Part shown: one piece after another, positions 1 through 5,914 of the stretch
How the letters are laid out: every line of letters starts with the position of its first letter
Numbering within the stretch: position 1 is the stretch's first letter
Assembly: GCA_004555535.1 (NCBI GenBank)
Contig: SFHU01000105.1
Coordinates: 1 to 10,232 of the forward strand
DNA: 10,232 nucleotides
Direction: 5' to 3'
From: Clostridiales bacterium
GTDB taxonomy: Bacteria > Bacillota > Clostridia > Christensenellales > Aristaeellaceae
Notes under the pieces: model-generated
What the model was told of the DNA's origin: nothing
Databases searched by the model: none
The model's input: only the letters and a program-made list of their open reading frames with translations
Program-made: the position numbers and the translations under genes

Positions 1-293
1 GGCAGGTCGCGGCGGCTGACCTTGAGGACGTCCTTCGCCTCGCACATGCGCACAAGCTCCTCCTCTGTCAGGCCCGCCTTGAGCCTTCCGTCGATGACCG
101 CCATGGTCGCCGGCACCGCGCCCTCCGCGCGGATGATCTTCTCCACCTCGCGCGCAAAGCCGAGGTTCTCGGGGTAGGGCATGCCGTGGCTGAGGATCGT
201 GCTCTCCAGTGCGACGACGGGCTTGCCCGTGCGCACAGCCTCCTCGATTTCGGGGGTGATGTCCATAAACTGCTTCAGATTGATCGTGCTCAT
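1..293 (-). CDS. psuG: Pseudouridine-5'-phosphate glycosidase, N-terminal part (cut by window edge)
   Basis: This enzyme breaks the C-C glycosidic bond of pseudouridine 5'-phosphate to give uracil and ribose 5-phosphate, in the cytoplasm. Only the first 97 codons are visible; the rest lies left of the window. I translated the minus strand from the ATG at 293-291. The protein carries the family's N-terminal block VVALESTILSHGMPYP (residues 26-41, E30 matching the conserved catalytic glutamate), then GAVPATMAVIDGRLKAGLTEEEL (residues 58-80, seen here as one continuous block), and KVSRRDL near residues 91-97, whose Lys matches the conserved active-site lysine. The start codon overlaps the psuK stop codon as ATGA, and an AAGGAG ribosome site (complement of 302-307) lies 8 nt upstream inside psuK. 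Coupling to a PfkB-family kinase is the standard psuK-psuG arrangement. The family call is very secure; whether the gene is intact cannot be seen. Confidence 0.95.
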   Translation of the reverse strand, partial: MSTINLKQFMDITPEIEEAVRTGKPVVALESTILSHGMPYPENLGFAREVEKIIRAEGAVPATMAVIDGRLKAGLTEEELVRMCEAKDVLKVSRRDL

Positions 294-1213
294 ATCAGAT
301 ACTCCTTGATCATGGTTTTCAGCGCTGCGGGATTCATCCCGCTGCTGATGGTGTCGGGGGAAGCGATGGCGACCATGCCCGCGGCCATCGCGCAGAGCAC
401 CGTCTGCTCCGCGTCATATCCCCGGCGCGTCGCGTAAACGATGCCCGCCATCGCGGCATCGCCCGCGCCCGTGGCGTTGACCATGCCGTCAAACGGGCGG
501 CTGACGCGGCGAATCGCGCCCTCCGGCCCCTTGTAAAACATGCCCTCACGCCCCAGGCTCACGAACACACGCCGCACGCCCTTGCCGCGCAGGATGTCGC
601 AGGCCAGCTCCAGGCGCGCCGGCGTGTCCGCCGGGCAGTCCGTGAGCGCCTCCAGCTCCATGCGGTTGGGCTTGACCGTGTCGAAAAATCCGATGAAGGG
701 CTTCAGCTCCTTCGCCCAGGCCGTCGACACGGGATCGACATACAGCGGTCTCGTGCACACCTGCGTCAGCCGCTCCAGCGTCCTCGCGGAGAGGTTGCCA
801 TCGCAGACGACGAGATCCGCGCTGCAGAGCACCTCCTGCGATTCATCCACCAGCCGCGCGTCGAGCTTTTTGATGATGTGCATGTCGCTCATCGCCAGGA
901 GCATGTCGCCGTCGGCGTCCATGATCGAGATATAGCTCGAGGACCGCTCGCCCGGCAGCATGTGCGTGAAGCGCATGTCGATGCCCGCGCGCTCGCAGCC
1001 CTCGATGATGCTGCGCCCGTGCATGTCGTCGCCCACGACCGTCACCAGCCGGACCTCCTCGCCCAGCCTCGCCAGGTTTTCGCAGATGTTGCGGCAAACG
1101 CCGCCCAGCGACATGTGCAGCGTGCCGGGGTTGGAATCGCGCATGATGAGCGGATGGTCGCCGCGGCCATGGATGTCCATGTTCGCCCCGCCGATGCCCG
1201 CGATATAGCCCAA
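290..1213 (-). CDS. psuK: Pseudouridine kinase, PfkB (ribokinase) family
   Basis: It phosphorylates pseudouridine to pseudouridine 5'-phosphate with ATP, giving PsuG its substrate. The predicted protein is 307 aa, normal for the family. Visible marks are an N-terminal sugar-kinase start (IAGIGGANMDIHGR, residues 4-17), the GGVCRNICENLARLG block (37-51) typical of PsuK, the VDPVS strand (159-163), the KPNRMELEAL segment (181-190), and the PfkB signature NATGAGDA (246-253) with the anion hole GAGD and catalytic Asp252. The open frame reaches an ATG at 1315, but that extension is low-complexity, lacks a ribosome site, and would start upstream of the likely promoter. I chose the TTG at 1213-1211 because a strong AAGGAGG sits 7 nt before it and the first residues then match the family's first beta-strand. 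It ends in an ATGA overlap with psuG. The family call is secure. The pseudouridine specificity comes from the sequence blocks together with the psuG neighbour. Confidence 0.93.
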   Translation of the reverse strand: MGYIAGIGGANMDIHGRGDHPLIMRDSNPGTLHMSLGGVCRNICENLARLGEEVRLVTVVGDDMHGRSIIEGCERAGIDMRFTHMLPGERSSSYISIMDADGDMLLAMSDMHIIKKLDARLVDESQEVLCSADLVVCDGNLSARTLERLTQVCTRPLYVDPVSTAWAKELKPFIGFFDTVKPNRMELEALTDCPADTPARLELACDILRGKGVRRVFVSLGREGMFYKGPEGAIRRVSRPFDGMVNATGAGDAAMAGIVYATRRGYDAEQTVLCAMAAGMVAIASPDTISSGMNPAALKTMIKEYLI

Positions 1214-1220
1214 GAAAAGC

Positions 1221-1227
1221 CCTCCTT
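1221..1227 (-). promoter_or_regulatory. Ribosome binding site that decides the psuK TTG start
   Basis: The minus strand reads AAGGAGG here, a near-perfect anti-16S sequence, exactly 7 nt before TTG at 1213-1211. No ATG lies at a suitable distance, so a TTG start is the best reading. Confidence 0.8.
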
Positions 1228-1250
1228 TTCCTCTTTGGTTGTCTGTCTCT

Positions 1251-1279
1251 ATTGTACCCGCTTTCGCCGGCGAAGGCAA
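1251..1279 (-). promoter_or_regulatory. Predicted sigma-A promoter of psuKG with palindrome in the spacer
   Basis: On the minus strand, TTGCCT (1279-1274) and TACAAT (1256-1251) are 17 bp apart. This places the start of transcription near 1244, about 30 nt upstream of the psuK TTG. The spacer holds TTCGCCGGCGAA (1263-1274), a perfect 12-bp palindrome that also touches the -35 box and is a candidate repressor operator. The -35 is imperfect, as is usual for a regulated promoter. This is a motif-based prediction only. Confidence 0.6.
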
Positions 1280-1344
1280 GGGGCTCCTGCGTCCGCCCGC
1301 CGGTGGGGACGGCACGGATTTCTAACCTTTTTTCCCCGGTGTAC

Positions 1345-1373
1345 TTGATTTTTCGCTCTTGTTCGCCTATAAT
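1345..1373 (+). promoter_or_regulatory. Predicted sigma-A promoter of the uracil permease gene
   Basis: TTGATT (1345-1350) and a consensus TATAAT (1368-1373) are separated by an ideal 17 bp. Transcription should start near 1380, leaving a leader of about 57 nt before the ATG at 1437. It lies back to back with the psuKG promoter, with about 65 bp between the two -35 boxes. Confidence 0.75.
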
Positions 1374-1384
1374 ATTCAGCAATG

Positions 1385-1410
1385 TGCATGGAACGTTCGC
1401 GTTTCATGCA
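1385..1410 (+). promoter_or_regulatory. 11-bp hairpin in the uracil permease leader
   Basis: TGCATGGAACG (1385-1395) pairs with CGTTTCATGCA (1400-1410) over 11 bp, with one G-U pair and a UUCG loop closed by G-C. It begins about 5 nt after the predicted transcription start and ends about 10 nt before the AAAGGAG ribosome site. It has no U-tract directly after it, so it is not an ordinary terminator. It could stabilise the 5' end of the mRNA or be part of a translational control. I do not see the conserved PyrR-binding loop expected for PyrR attenuation. Confidence 0.5.
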
Positions 1411-1436
1411 AAAAACACAAAAGGAGTTTTTTCGTC

Positions 1437-2744
1437 ATGGAGAATCAAGGTATCCGCGACGCGCGCTCTCTGGGTGTGCCGAAAATGCTCGTGCTGGGTC
1501 TGCAGCACATGTTCGCCATGTTCGGCGCGACGATCCTCGTTCCCGCGCTGACCGGCCTGAGCGTCTCGGCGACGCTGCTGTTTGCCGGCCTTGGCACGCT
1601 GCTGTTCCACTTCCTCGCCAAGGGCAAGGTTCCCGCGTTCCTGGGCAGCTCGTTCGCGTATCTGGCCGGCTACGCCGCCATCGCGCCTGCCGGCGAGGCT
1701 GAGCTTCTTCCCTACGCCTGCGTGGGCGTGGCCTGCTCCGGTCTGCTCTATCTCGTGCTGGCCGCTCTGGTCAAGAGCTTCGGCACCCAGCGCATCATGC
1801 GCTTCTTCCCGCCGGTCGTCACCGGCCCGATCATCATCTGCATCGGCATGACGCTCGCCAATTCCGCCATTAACAACTGCACGGGCCACTGGGCCGTCGC
1901 GCTGCTGGCCATCGTGACCGTCGTCATCTTCAACATCTGGGGCAAGGGCATGCTGAAGATCATCCCGATCCTGATGGGCGTGCTCGTCTCCTATGTGTTC
2001 GCCGCGCTGCTGGGCCAGGTGGATTTCTCCGGCGTGGCCTCCGCATCGTGGATCGGCCTGCCGGTCAAGATGGAGAACACCGTCTTCTCCCTCATCGGCA
2101 ACTGCGACACCAACCTGCTGGTGACCGCGATCATCGCCATCATGCCCATCGCCTTTGCGACGATGATCGAGCACATTGGCGACGTCTGCGCGATCTCCTC
2201 CACCGTCGGCGAGAACTTCATCGAGGACCCGGGCCTGCATCGCACCCTGATGGGCGACGGCCTGGCGACCGCGCTGGCCTCCCTCTTCGGCGCGCCCGCG
2301 AACACGACCTACGGCGAGAACACTGGCGTGCTCGCGCTGACGAAGGTCTATGACCCGCGCGTCATCCGCCTCGCCGCCATCTTCGCGATCATCGCTTCCT
2401 TCTGCCCGAAGTTCTCCGCGCTGATCGCCGCGATGCCCACCGGCACCATCGGCGGCGTCTCCCTGATCCTCTACGGCATGATCTCCGCGATCGGCGTGCG
2501 CAACCTGGTCGAGAACCAGGTCGACCTCTCCAAGAGCCGCAACGTCATCGTCGCCTCCCTGATCATGTCCCTGGGCCTGGGCATCACGTTCTCCACTGCC
2601 GGCGCGATCGCCTTCAACATCGGCAGTCTGACGATCCGCTTCTCCGGTCTGGCCGTCGCCGCCATCACCGGCATCGTCGTCAACGCCATTCTGCCGGACA
2701 AGGACTACGTCTTCTCCCACGATTACCAGAACGGCAAGAAGTAA
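1437..2744 (+). CDS. uraA: Uracil permease, NCS2 (nucleobase:cation symporter 2) family
   Basis: A 435-aa inner-membrane transporter, most like UraA/PyrP uracil:proton symporters. It is hydrophobic throughout, in keeping with the 14-segment UraA fold. Family marks are the GSSFAY motif (residues 70-75) of the half-helix TM3, EHIGD (245-249) with Glu245 corresponding to a uracil-binding glutamate, and the NCS2 signature ENTGVLALTK (294-303) preceded by TTYG, with Glu294 as the second substrate glutamate. The open frame starts at 1359, but I use the ATG at 1437 because AAAGGAG lies about 10 nt upstream and the earlier frame overlaps the promoter -10 box. Length is close to E. coli UraA (429 aa). 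The gene is alone on its strand, has its own promoter and terminator, and is divergent from psuK-psuG, whose product is uracil. Uracil is the likely substrate; xanthine or another nucleobase is less likely given the two glutamates and the neighbours. Known annotations for such proteins include uraA and pyrP. Confidence 0.92.
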   Translation: MENQGIRDARSLGVPKMLVLGLQHMFAMFGATILVPALTGLSVSATLLFAGLGTLLFHFLAKGKVPAFLGSSFAYLAGYAAIAPAGEAELLPYACVGVACSGLLYLVLAALVKSFGTQRIMRFFPPVVTGPIIICIGMTLANSAINNCTGHWAVALLAIVTVVIFNIWGKGMLKIIPILMGVLVSYVFAALLGQVDFSGVASASWIGLPVKMENTVFSLIGNCDTNLLVTAIIAIMPIAFATMIEHIGDVCAISSTVGENFIEDPGLHRTLMGDGLATALASLFGAPANTTYGENTGVLALTKVYDPRVIRLAAIFAIIASFCPKFSALIAAMPTGTIGGVSLILYGMISAIGVRNLVENQVDLSKSRNVIVASLIMSLGLGITFSTAGAIAFNIGSLTIRFSGLAVAAITGIVVNAILPDKDYVFSHDYQNGKK

Positions 2745-2760
2745 TTCCCGCTCGCCAGGC

Positions 2761-2809
2761 GCTGTCCCGGCATGACAACCCCGTTGTCATGCCGGGACAG
2801 CCCTTTTTT
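2761..2809 (+). terminator. Strong intrinsic terminator after the uracil permease gene
   Basis: A perfect 19-bp stem (2761-2779 with 2783-2801) closes on a CCC loop and is followed by CC and six T (2804-2809). It starts 16 nt after the TAA stop codon. The stem is unusually long for an intrinsic terminator. Confidence 0.93.
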
Positions 2810-2832
2810 GCGCCCGCCGTTCCCGCAGCCCC

Positions 2833-2860
2833 TTGACAGCGTTTTCATTTATAGTATATA
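2833..2860 (+). promoter_or_regulatory. Predicted sigma-A promoter of the nan operon
   Basis: A consensus TTGACA (2833-2838) is followed after 16 bp by TATATA (2855-2860), or after 18 bp by TATAGT (2857-2862). Transcription should start near 2867-2870, which gives a leader of about 230 nt before the first gene at 3100. The surrounding 40 bp is AT-rich against a GC-rich background. Confidence 0.75.
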
Positions 2861-2866
2861 GTTGTT

Positions 2867-2878
2867 CATACTGGTATG
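2867..2878 (+). promoter_or_regulatory. Candidate operator palindrome at the nan promoter start point
   Basis: CATACTGGTATG is two 5-bp arms around a 2-bp centre, placed about at +1 to +12 of the predicted transcript. A second imperfect dyad, AGTAT/ATACT (2853-2857 and 2868-2872), overlaps it and the -10 box. Its position fits a repressor site. The GGTAT core resembles sites of GntR/FadR-type regulators such as NanR, but no regulator gene is in the window and the match is short. Confidence 0.4.
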
Positions 2879-2908
2879 TTCCTGAGTTCATGCTTTGCAA
2901 ACCAAACC

Positions 2909-3074
2909 CGTTTCAATCGTAGATCGCTTTGTGGTCTGCTCTGAAACGATGCATTTTCATCTTATTGGAACCTTTGGGCTTCCGCCCCAACCCGCCTGAG
3001 GGATTTCATCCCTCAGACTCCCTTCTTCGCTTCGCGCGCATTGAAGCAATTGGGGATAAATCCGTATCCCAATC
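2909..3074 (+). other. Structured 5' leader of the nan operon, possible extragenic repeat
   Basis: This non-coding stretch between promoter and first gene holds several inverted repeats. CGTTTCA (2909-2915) can pair with TGAAACG (2942-2948). CTGAGGGAT (2996-3004) pairs perfectly with ATCCCTCAG (3008-3016) over a 3-nt loop. GCTTC pairs with GAAGC (3043-3047). TTGGGGATA (3050-3058) pairs with TATCCCAA with one bulge. CCCCAA (2985-2990) can also pair with TTGGGG (3050-3055) to close the two inner hairpins, which excludes the last hairpin. I do not recognise a named riboswitch class. The palindromic pattern is also like intergenic repeats common in Clostridia. The open frame that runs through it from 2929 has no ribosome site and is not taken as coding. 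Confidence 0.45.
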
Positions 3075-3099
3075 CATCCTTTTCATCCAGGAGGCCGCC

Positions 3100-4185
3100 A
3101 TGCACCTGAAGCATCTGTTCGATCTTCCTCCCTCCCCGGGCAATCCTCGAAACAGCGAGGGCGCCTTCCTGGCGCTGCGGGATGGCAGCATTCTCTTCGT
3201 TTACAGCCACTTTTCAGGAAGCGTTCAGGACGATGCCGCCGCGGAGCTGTGGGCGCTGACGCTCGACGGCGATGCCGCTTCCCGGCCCGCGCCGCTGATC
3301 CCCGTGCCAGACGACGGTGCGCAAAACCTGATGTCCGTTTCGCTCCTGCGCATGGTAAACGGAGACATCGGCCTTTTCTACCTGCGCCGCCACGGCCAGA
3401 CAAGCCTTGAGATGGTCCTGCGCCGCTCCGGCGACGAGGGAAAGACCTGGTCCTCCCCTACGCCCGTCACGGCACGCGCAGGCTATTTCGTCGTCAACAA
3501 CGACCGCGTCTGCCGCCTGACCGGCGGGAGCATCCTTGTTCCCGCAGCCGAACACAAGAAGTTCCTGCGCGCAGACGGGAGCGTCTACTTTGACCCGCGC
3601 GCCGAGGCGGTGTTCTTCCGCTCCGACGACGACGGACAGAGCTTTTACGAGCTGCCCGGCAAGGGCGTCATGCCCTATGCGGATGCCTGCGGCAGCGGGC
3701 TCCAGGAGCCTGGCGTGCTGGAGCTGCGCGACGGGCGTCTCTGGTCCTGGGCCCGCACCGACCTGGGCAGCCAGTGGGAGATGTTTTCCTTCACCGGCGG
3801 CCGGAGCTGGACGCCGCCCGCCCCTTCGCGCTTCACCTCGCCGCTGTCCCCCATGAGCGTCCGGCGCCTATCGGATGGCGCTCTGCTGGCGCTGTACAAC
3901 CCCGTGCCCCTGTACAACGGACGCAGCGCCTATGCGCGGGGAATCTGGACAGGTGGACGGACGCCGTTGGCCCTGCGTCTGAGCCAGGACGACGGGCAGA
4001 CCTGGAATGATCCCGTGCTTCTGGAGAGCGACCCCTTCCGGGGATATTGCTACACCGCCATTTTCGAGGAAGCCCCCGGCCGTCTGCTGCTGGCCTACTG
4101 TGCCGGCGGCGCCGGGGATGGCAGCTGTTTGGCACGGCTGCGCCTCGCGCGGCTCTTCCTCGGCGAAGACGCCGCACAGGCGTGA
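3100..4185 (+). CDS. Sialidase-like BNR/Asp-box beta-propeller protein, apparently cytosolic
   Basis: A 361-aa protein related to bacterial sialidases (exo-alpha-sialidase/BNR-repeat superfamily), likely a six-bladed beta-propeller that removes or modifies sialic acid. Asp boxes of the form S-x-D-x-G-x-T-W appear at residues 110-117 (SGDEGKTW), 175-182 (SDDDGQSF) and 295-302 (SQDDGQTW), with a degenerate one at 230-237 (SFTGGRSW). The N-terminal block PRNSEGAFLALRDGSILFVY (16-35), the QEPGVLELRDGRLWSW block (202-217) and GYCYTAI (315-321), which may hold the nucleophilic Tyr, are in the expected order. The classical FRIP motif is absent. No signal peptide or membrane segment is seen, so it should act inside the cell. 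The ATG at 3100 is chosen for the AGGAGG at 3089-3094, 5 nt before it; the frame upstream has no ribosome site. It is the first gene of the nan operon, 50 nt before nanA. True sialidase activity is plausible but unproven; a glycosidase-like relative with another sialoside substrate is the alternative. Confidence 0.78.
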   Translation: MHLKHLFDLPPSPGNPRNSEGAFLALRDGSILFVYSHFSGSVQDDAAAELWALTLDGDAASRPAPLIPVPDDGAQNLMSVSLLRMVNGDIGLFYLRRHGQTSLEMVLRRSGDEGKTWSSPTPVTARAGYFVVNNDRVCRLTGGSILVPAAEHKKFLRADGSVYFDPRAEAVFFRSDDDGQSFYELPGKGVMPYADACGSGLQEPGVLELRDGRLWSWARTDLGSQWEMFSFTGGRSWTPPAPSRFTSPLSPMSVRRLSDGALLALYNPVPLYNGRSAYARGIWTGGRTPLALRLSQDDGQTWNDPVLLESDPFRGYCYTAIFEEAPGRLLLAYCAGGAGDGSCLARLRLARLFLGEDAAQA

Positions 4186-4235
4186 CTCCCCCGTTCCCTT
4201 CCCGCATGATCAACCATTCAAGGAGCTGACCCACC

Positions 4236-5198
4236 ATGAGCAGTCCATTCACGGGGATCTATCCGGCGTTCTACGCCTGCTATGACGAGCGCGGAGCCAT
4301 CAGCCCCCGGCGCAGCGCCGCGTTCGCGGAGCACCTGTGCCGCGCGGGCGTTCAGGGCCTGTATGTCAACGGCTCGTCCGGAGAATGCATCTATCTGGAC
4401 GTGGAGGAGCGCATGCAGGTGCTTGAAAGCGTCATGGACGCCGTAGGCGGCAAGGTCAAAGTGATCTGCCACGTCGCCTGCAACAACACCCGCGACAGCC
4501 GCCGCCTCGCCGCGCACGCCGAAAGCCTCGGCGTGGACGCCATCGCCGCCATTCCACCGATCTACTTCCATTTGTCTGACGAGGCGATTGCCGCGTACTG
4601 GAACGACATCTCCGCTGCCGCGCCGCACACGCCCTTCATCATCTACAACATCCCGCAGCTGGCGGGCGTTTCGCTGACGCTGCCCCTGCTTGAGCGGATG
4701 CTGCGCAACCCCCTGGTGCGCGGCGTCAAGAATTCCTCGATGCCCGCGCAGGACATCCAGATGTTCAAGGCAGCGGGCGGAGCGGACTTCACCGTGTTCA
4801 ACGGGCCGGACGAGCAGTTCATCAGCGGGCGGGTCATCGGCGCGGACGCGGGCATCGGCGGCACCTACGCGGTCATGCCGGAGCTCTTCCTGCACGCAGA
4901 GTCCCTGCTGCGCCGGCGCGATCTGGACGGCGCGCGGGCGGTTCAGTTCCGCATCAACGCCATCATCGCGGCGCTCTGCTCCGGCAGGGGGCACATGTAT
5001 GCCGTGGCCAAGGCCGTGGTGGCCCAGCGCCACGGCCTCGAGCTGGGCGGCGTCCGCGAGCCGCTGATGAATCTGCAGCCCGGTGACGAGCAGGCCGTCG
5101 CGCGCTGCTGCCAGCTGATCGACAGCGCGCTGCAGGACGCGCGGCGGCGCGGCGATCGCCCGGACTTTCTCTGCGGAACAAAGGAGGAGCAGGCATGA
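4236..5198 (+). CDS. nanA: N-acetylneuraminate lyase (sialic acid aldolase)
   Basis: A 320-aa class I aldolase of the DapA/NanA TIM-barrel family that splits N-acetylneuraminate into N-acetylmannosamine and pyruvate in the cytoplasm. The carboxylate-binding loop is GSSGE (46-50). The catalytic tyrosine is Tyr137 in YNIPQLAGVSL, a run typical of NanA rather than DapA. The Schiff-base lysine is Lys165 in GVKNSS. Both numbers coincide with those of the E. coli enzyme. FNGPDEQF (188-195) carries the acidic pair that contacts the sugar tail in NanA. Compared with about 297 aa in E. coli, the C-terminus is some 20 residues longer and ends in a charged, probably loose tail. The ATG is preceded by AAGGAG (4220-4225). 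The stop codon overlaps the nanE start as ATGA, so the two are probably translationally coupled. The nanE and nanK neighbours make the assignment firm. Confidence 0.95.
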   Translation: MSSPFTGIYPAFYACYDERGAISPRRSAAFAEHLCRAGVQGLYVNGSSGECIYLDVEERMQVLESVMDAVGGKVKVICHVACNNTRDSRRLAAHAESLGVDAIAAIPPIYFHLSDEAIAAYWNDISAAAPHTPFIIYNIPQLAGVSLTLPLLERMLRNPLVRGVKNSSMPAQDIQMFKAAGGADFTVFNGPDEQFISGRVIGADAGIGGTYAVMPELFLHAESLLRRRDLDGARAVQFRINAIIAALCSGRGHMYAVAKAVVAQRHGLELGGVREPLMNLQPGDEQAVARCCQLIDSALQDARRRGDRPDFLCGTKEEQA

Positions 5199-5914
5199 CC
5201 CGGGAACAGCTGTTTGACCTCATACGCGGCACGGTGATCGTCTCCTGTCAGGCCACGCCGGGCGAGCCGCTCTACGACGCCGAGCGCTCTGTGATGCCGC
5301 TGATGGCCCGCGCCGCCCGGCAGGCAGGCGCCAAAATGATCCGCACCAGCTCCGCGCGCGACATCGCGGGCATCAAGGAGGAGACCGGTCTGCCGGTCAT
5401 CGGCCTGATCAAGCGGGACTATCCCGGCTACATGGGCCGCATCACCATGACCATGCGCGAGGTCGACGAATGCATGGAAGCCGGTGCCGACATCGTCTCC
5501 ATCGACTGCACCGACTGCCCCCGCGGCGACGGCCTGACCCCGGCAGCCTTCCTGCGGCAGGTGCGAAGCAAATACCCTCACATCATCATCATGGCGGATT
5601 GCGCCACGCTGCCGGAGGCGCAGGCCGCCTATGCCGCCGGCGCGGACCTGGTGGGCACCACCATGAACGGCTATACGCCGCAGACCGCGCAGGCCGGCCC
5701 CGGGCCGAATTTCGAGCTGGTGGAGCAGATGGCCGCCGTCCTGCCCTGCCCCGTCATCGCCGAGGGCCGCATTCACACACCGGAGGAAGCCCGGGAGATG
5801 CTGCGCCGCGGCGCGTGGGCCGTCGTCGTGGGCGGGGCCATCACCCGGCCGCTGGAAATCGCGGGACGGTTCATGCGTGCCGTGGAGGAGGAGCGCCATG
5901 CTGCTGACCGCTGA
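5195..5914 (+). CDS. nanE: N-acetylmannosamine-6-phosphate 2-epimerase
   Basis: A 239-aa TIM-barrel epimerase that converts ManNAc-6-P to GlcNAc-6-P, feeding the amino-sugar pathway. Family blocks in order are VSCQATPGEPL (16-26), IGLIKRDYPGY (69-79) with the probable catalytic Lys73, ADIVSIDCTDCPRGDG (98-113), IIMADCAT (131-138), GTTMNGYT (154-161), and IAEGRIHTPEEA (188-199) with the probable catalytic Glu190, ending in AVVVGGAITRP (209-219). The length is normal. The ATG overlaps the nanA stop codon, with an AAAGGAGG ribosome site inside the nanA 3' end. Its own 3' end overlaps nanK by 17 bp. It differs from other phosphate-binding barrels by the MADCAT and AEGRIHTP blocks, so the function is secure. 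Confidence 0.96.
   Translation: MTREQLFDLIRGTVIVSCQATPGEPLYDAERSVMPLMARAARQAGAKMIRTSSARDIAGIKEETGLPVIGLIKRDYPGYMGRITMTMREVDECMEAGADIVSIDCTDCPRGDGLTPAAFLRQVRSKYPHIIIMADCATLPEAQAAYAAGADLVGTTMNGYTPQTAQAGPGPNFELVEQMAAVLPCPVIAEGRIHTPEEAREMLRRGAWAVVVGGAITRPLEIAGRFMRAVEEERHAADR

Noticed and set aside
1214..1315. Upstream ATG for psuK at 1315
   Set aside because: It would start upstream of the predicted promoter and adds a basic, low-complexity stretch before the conserved first beta-strand. The TTG at 1213 has an ideal ribosome site.
1404..2720. Long minus-strand open frame (438 codons) opposite the uracil permease gene
   Set aside because: Its translation is dominated by Asp, Gly, Arg, His and Gln with no fold, as expected for the antisense of a GC-rich membrane protein gene. 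The plus strand encodes a clear NCS2 transporter.
2929..3099. N-terminal extension of the sialidase-like protein by 57 residues
   Set aside because: It starts at a TTG without a ribosome site, passes through palindromic leader DNA, and shows no signal peptide. AGGAGG at 3089-3094 supports the ATG at 3100.
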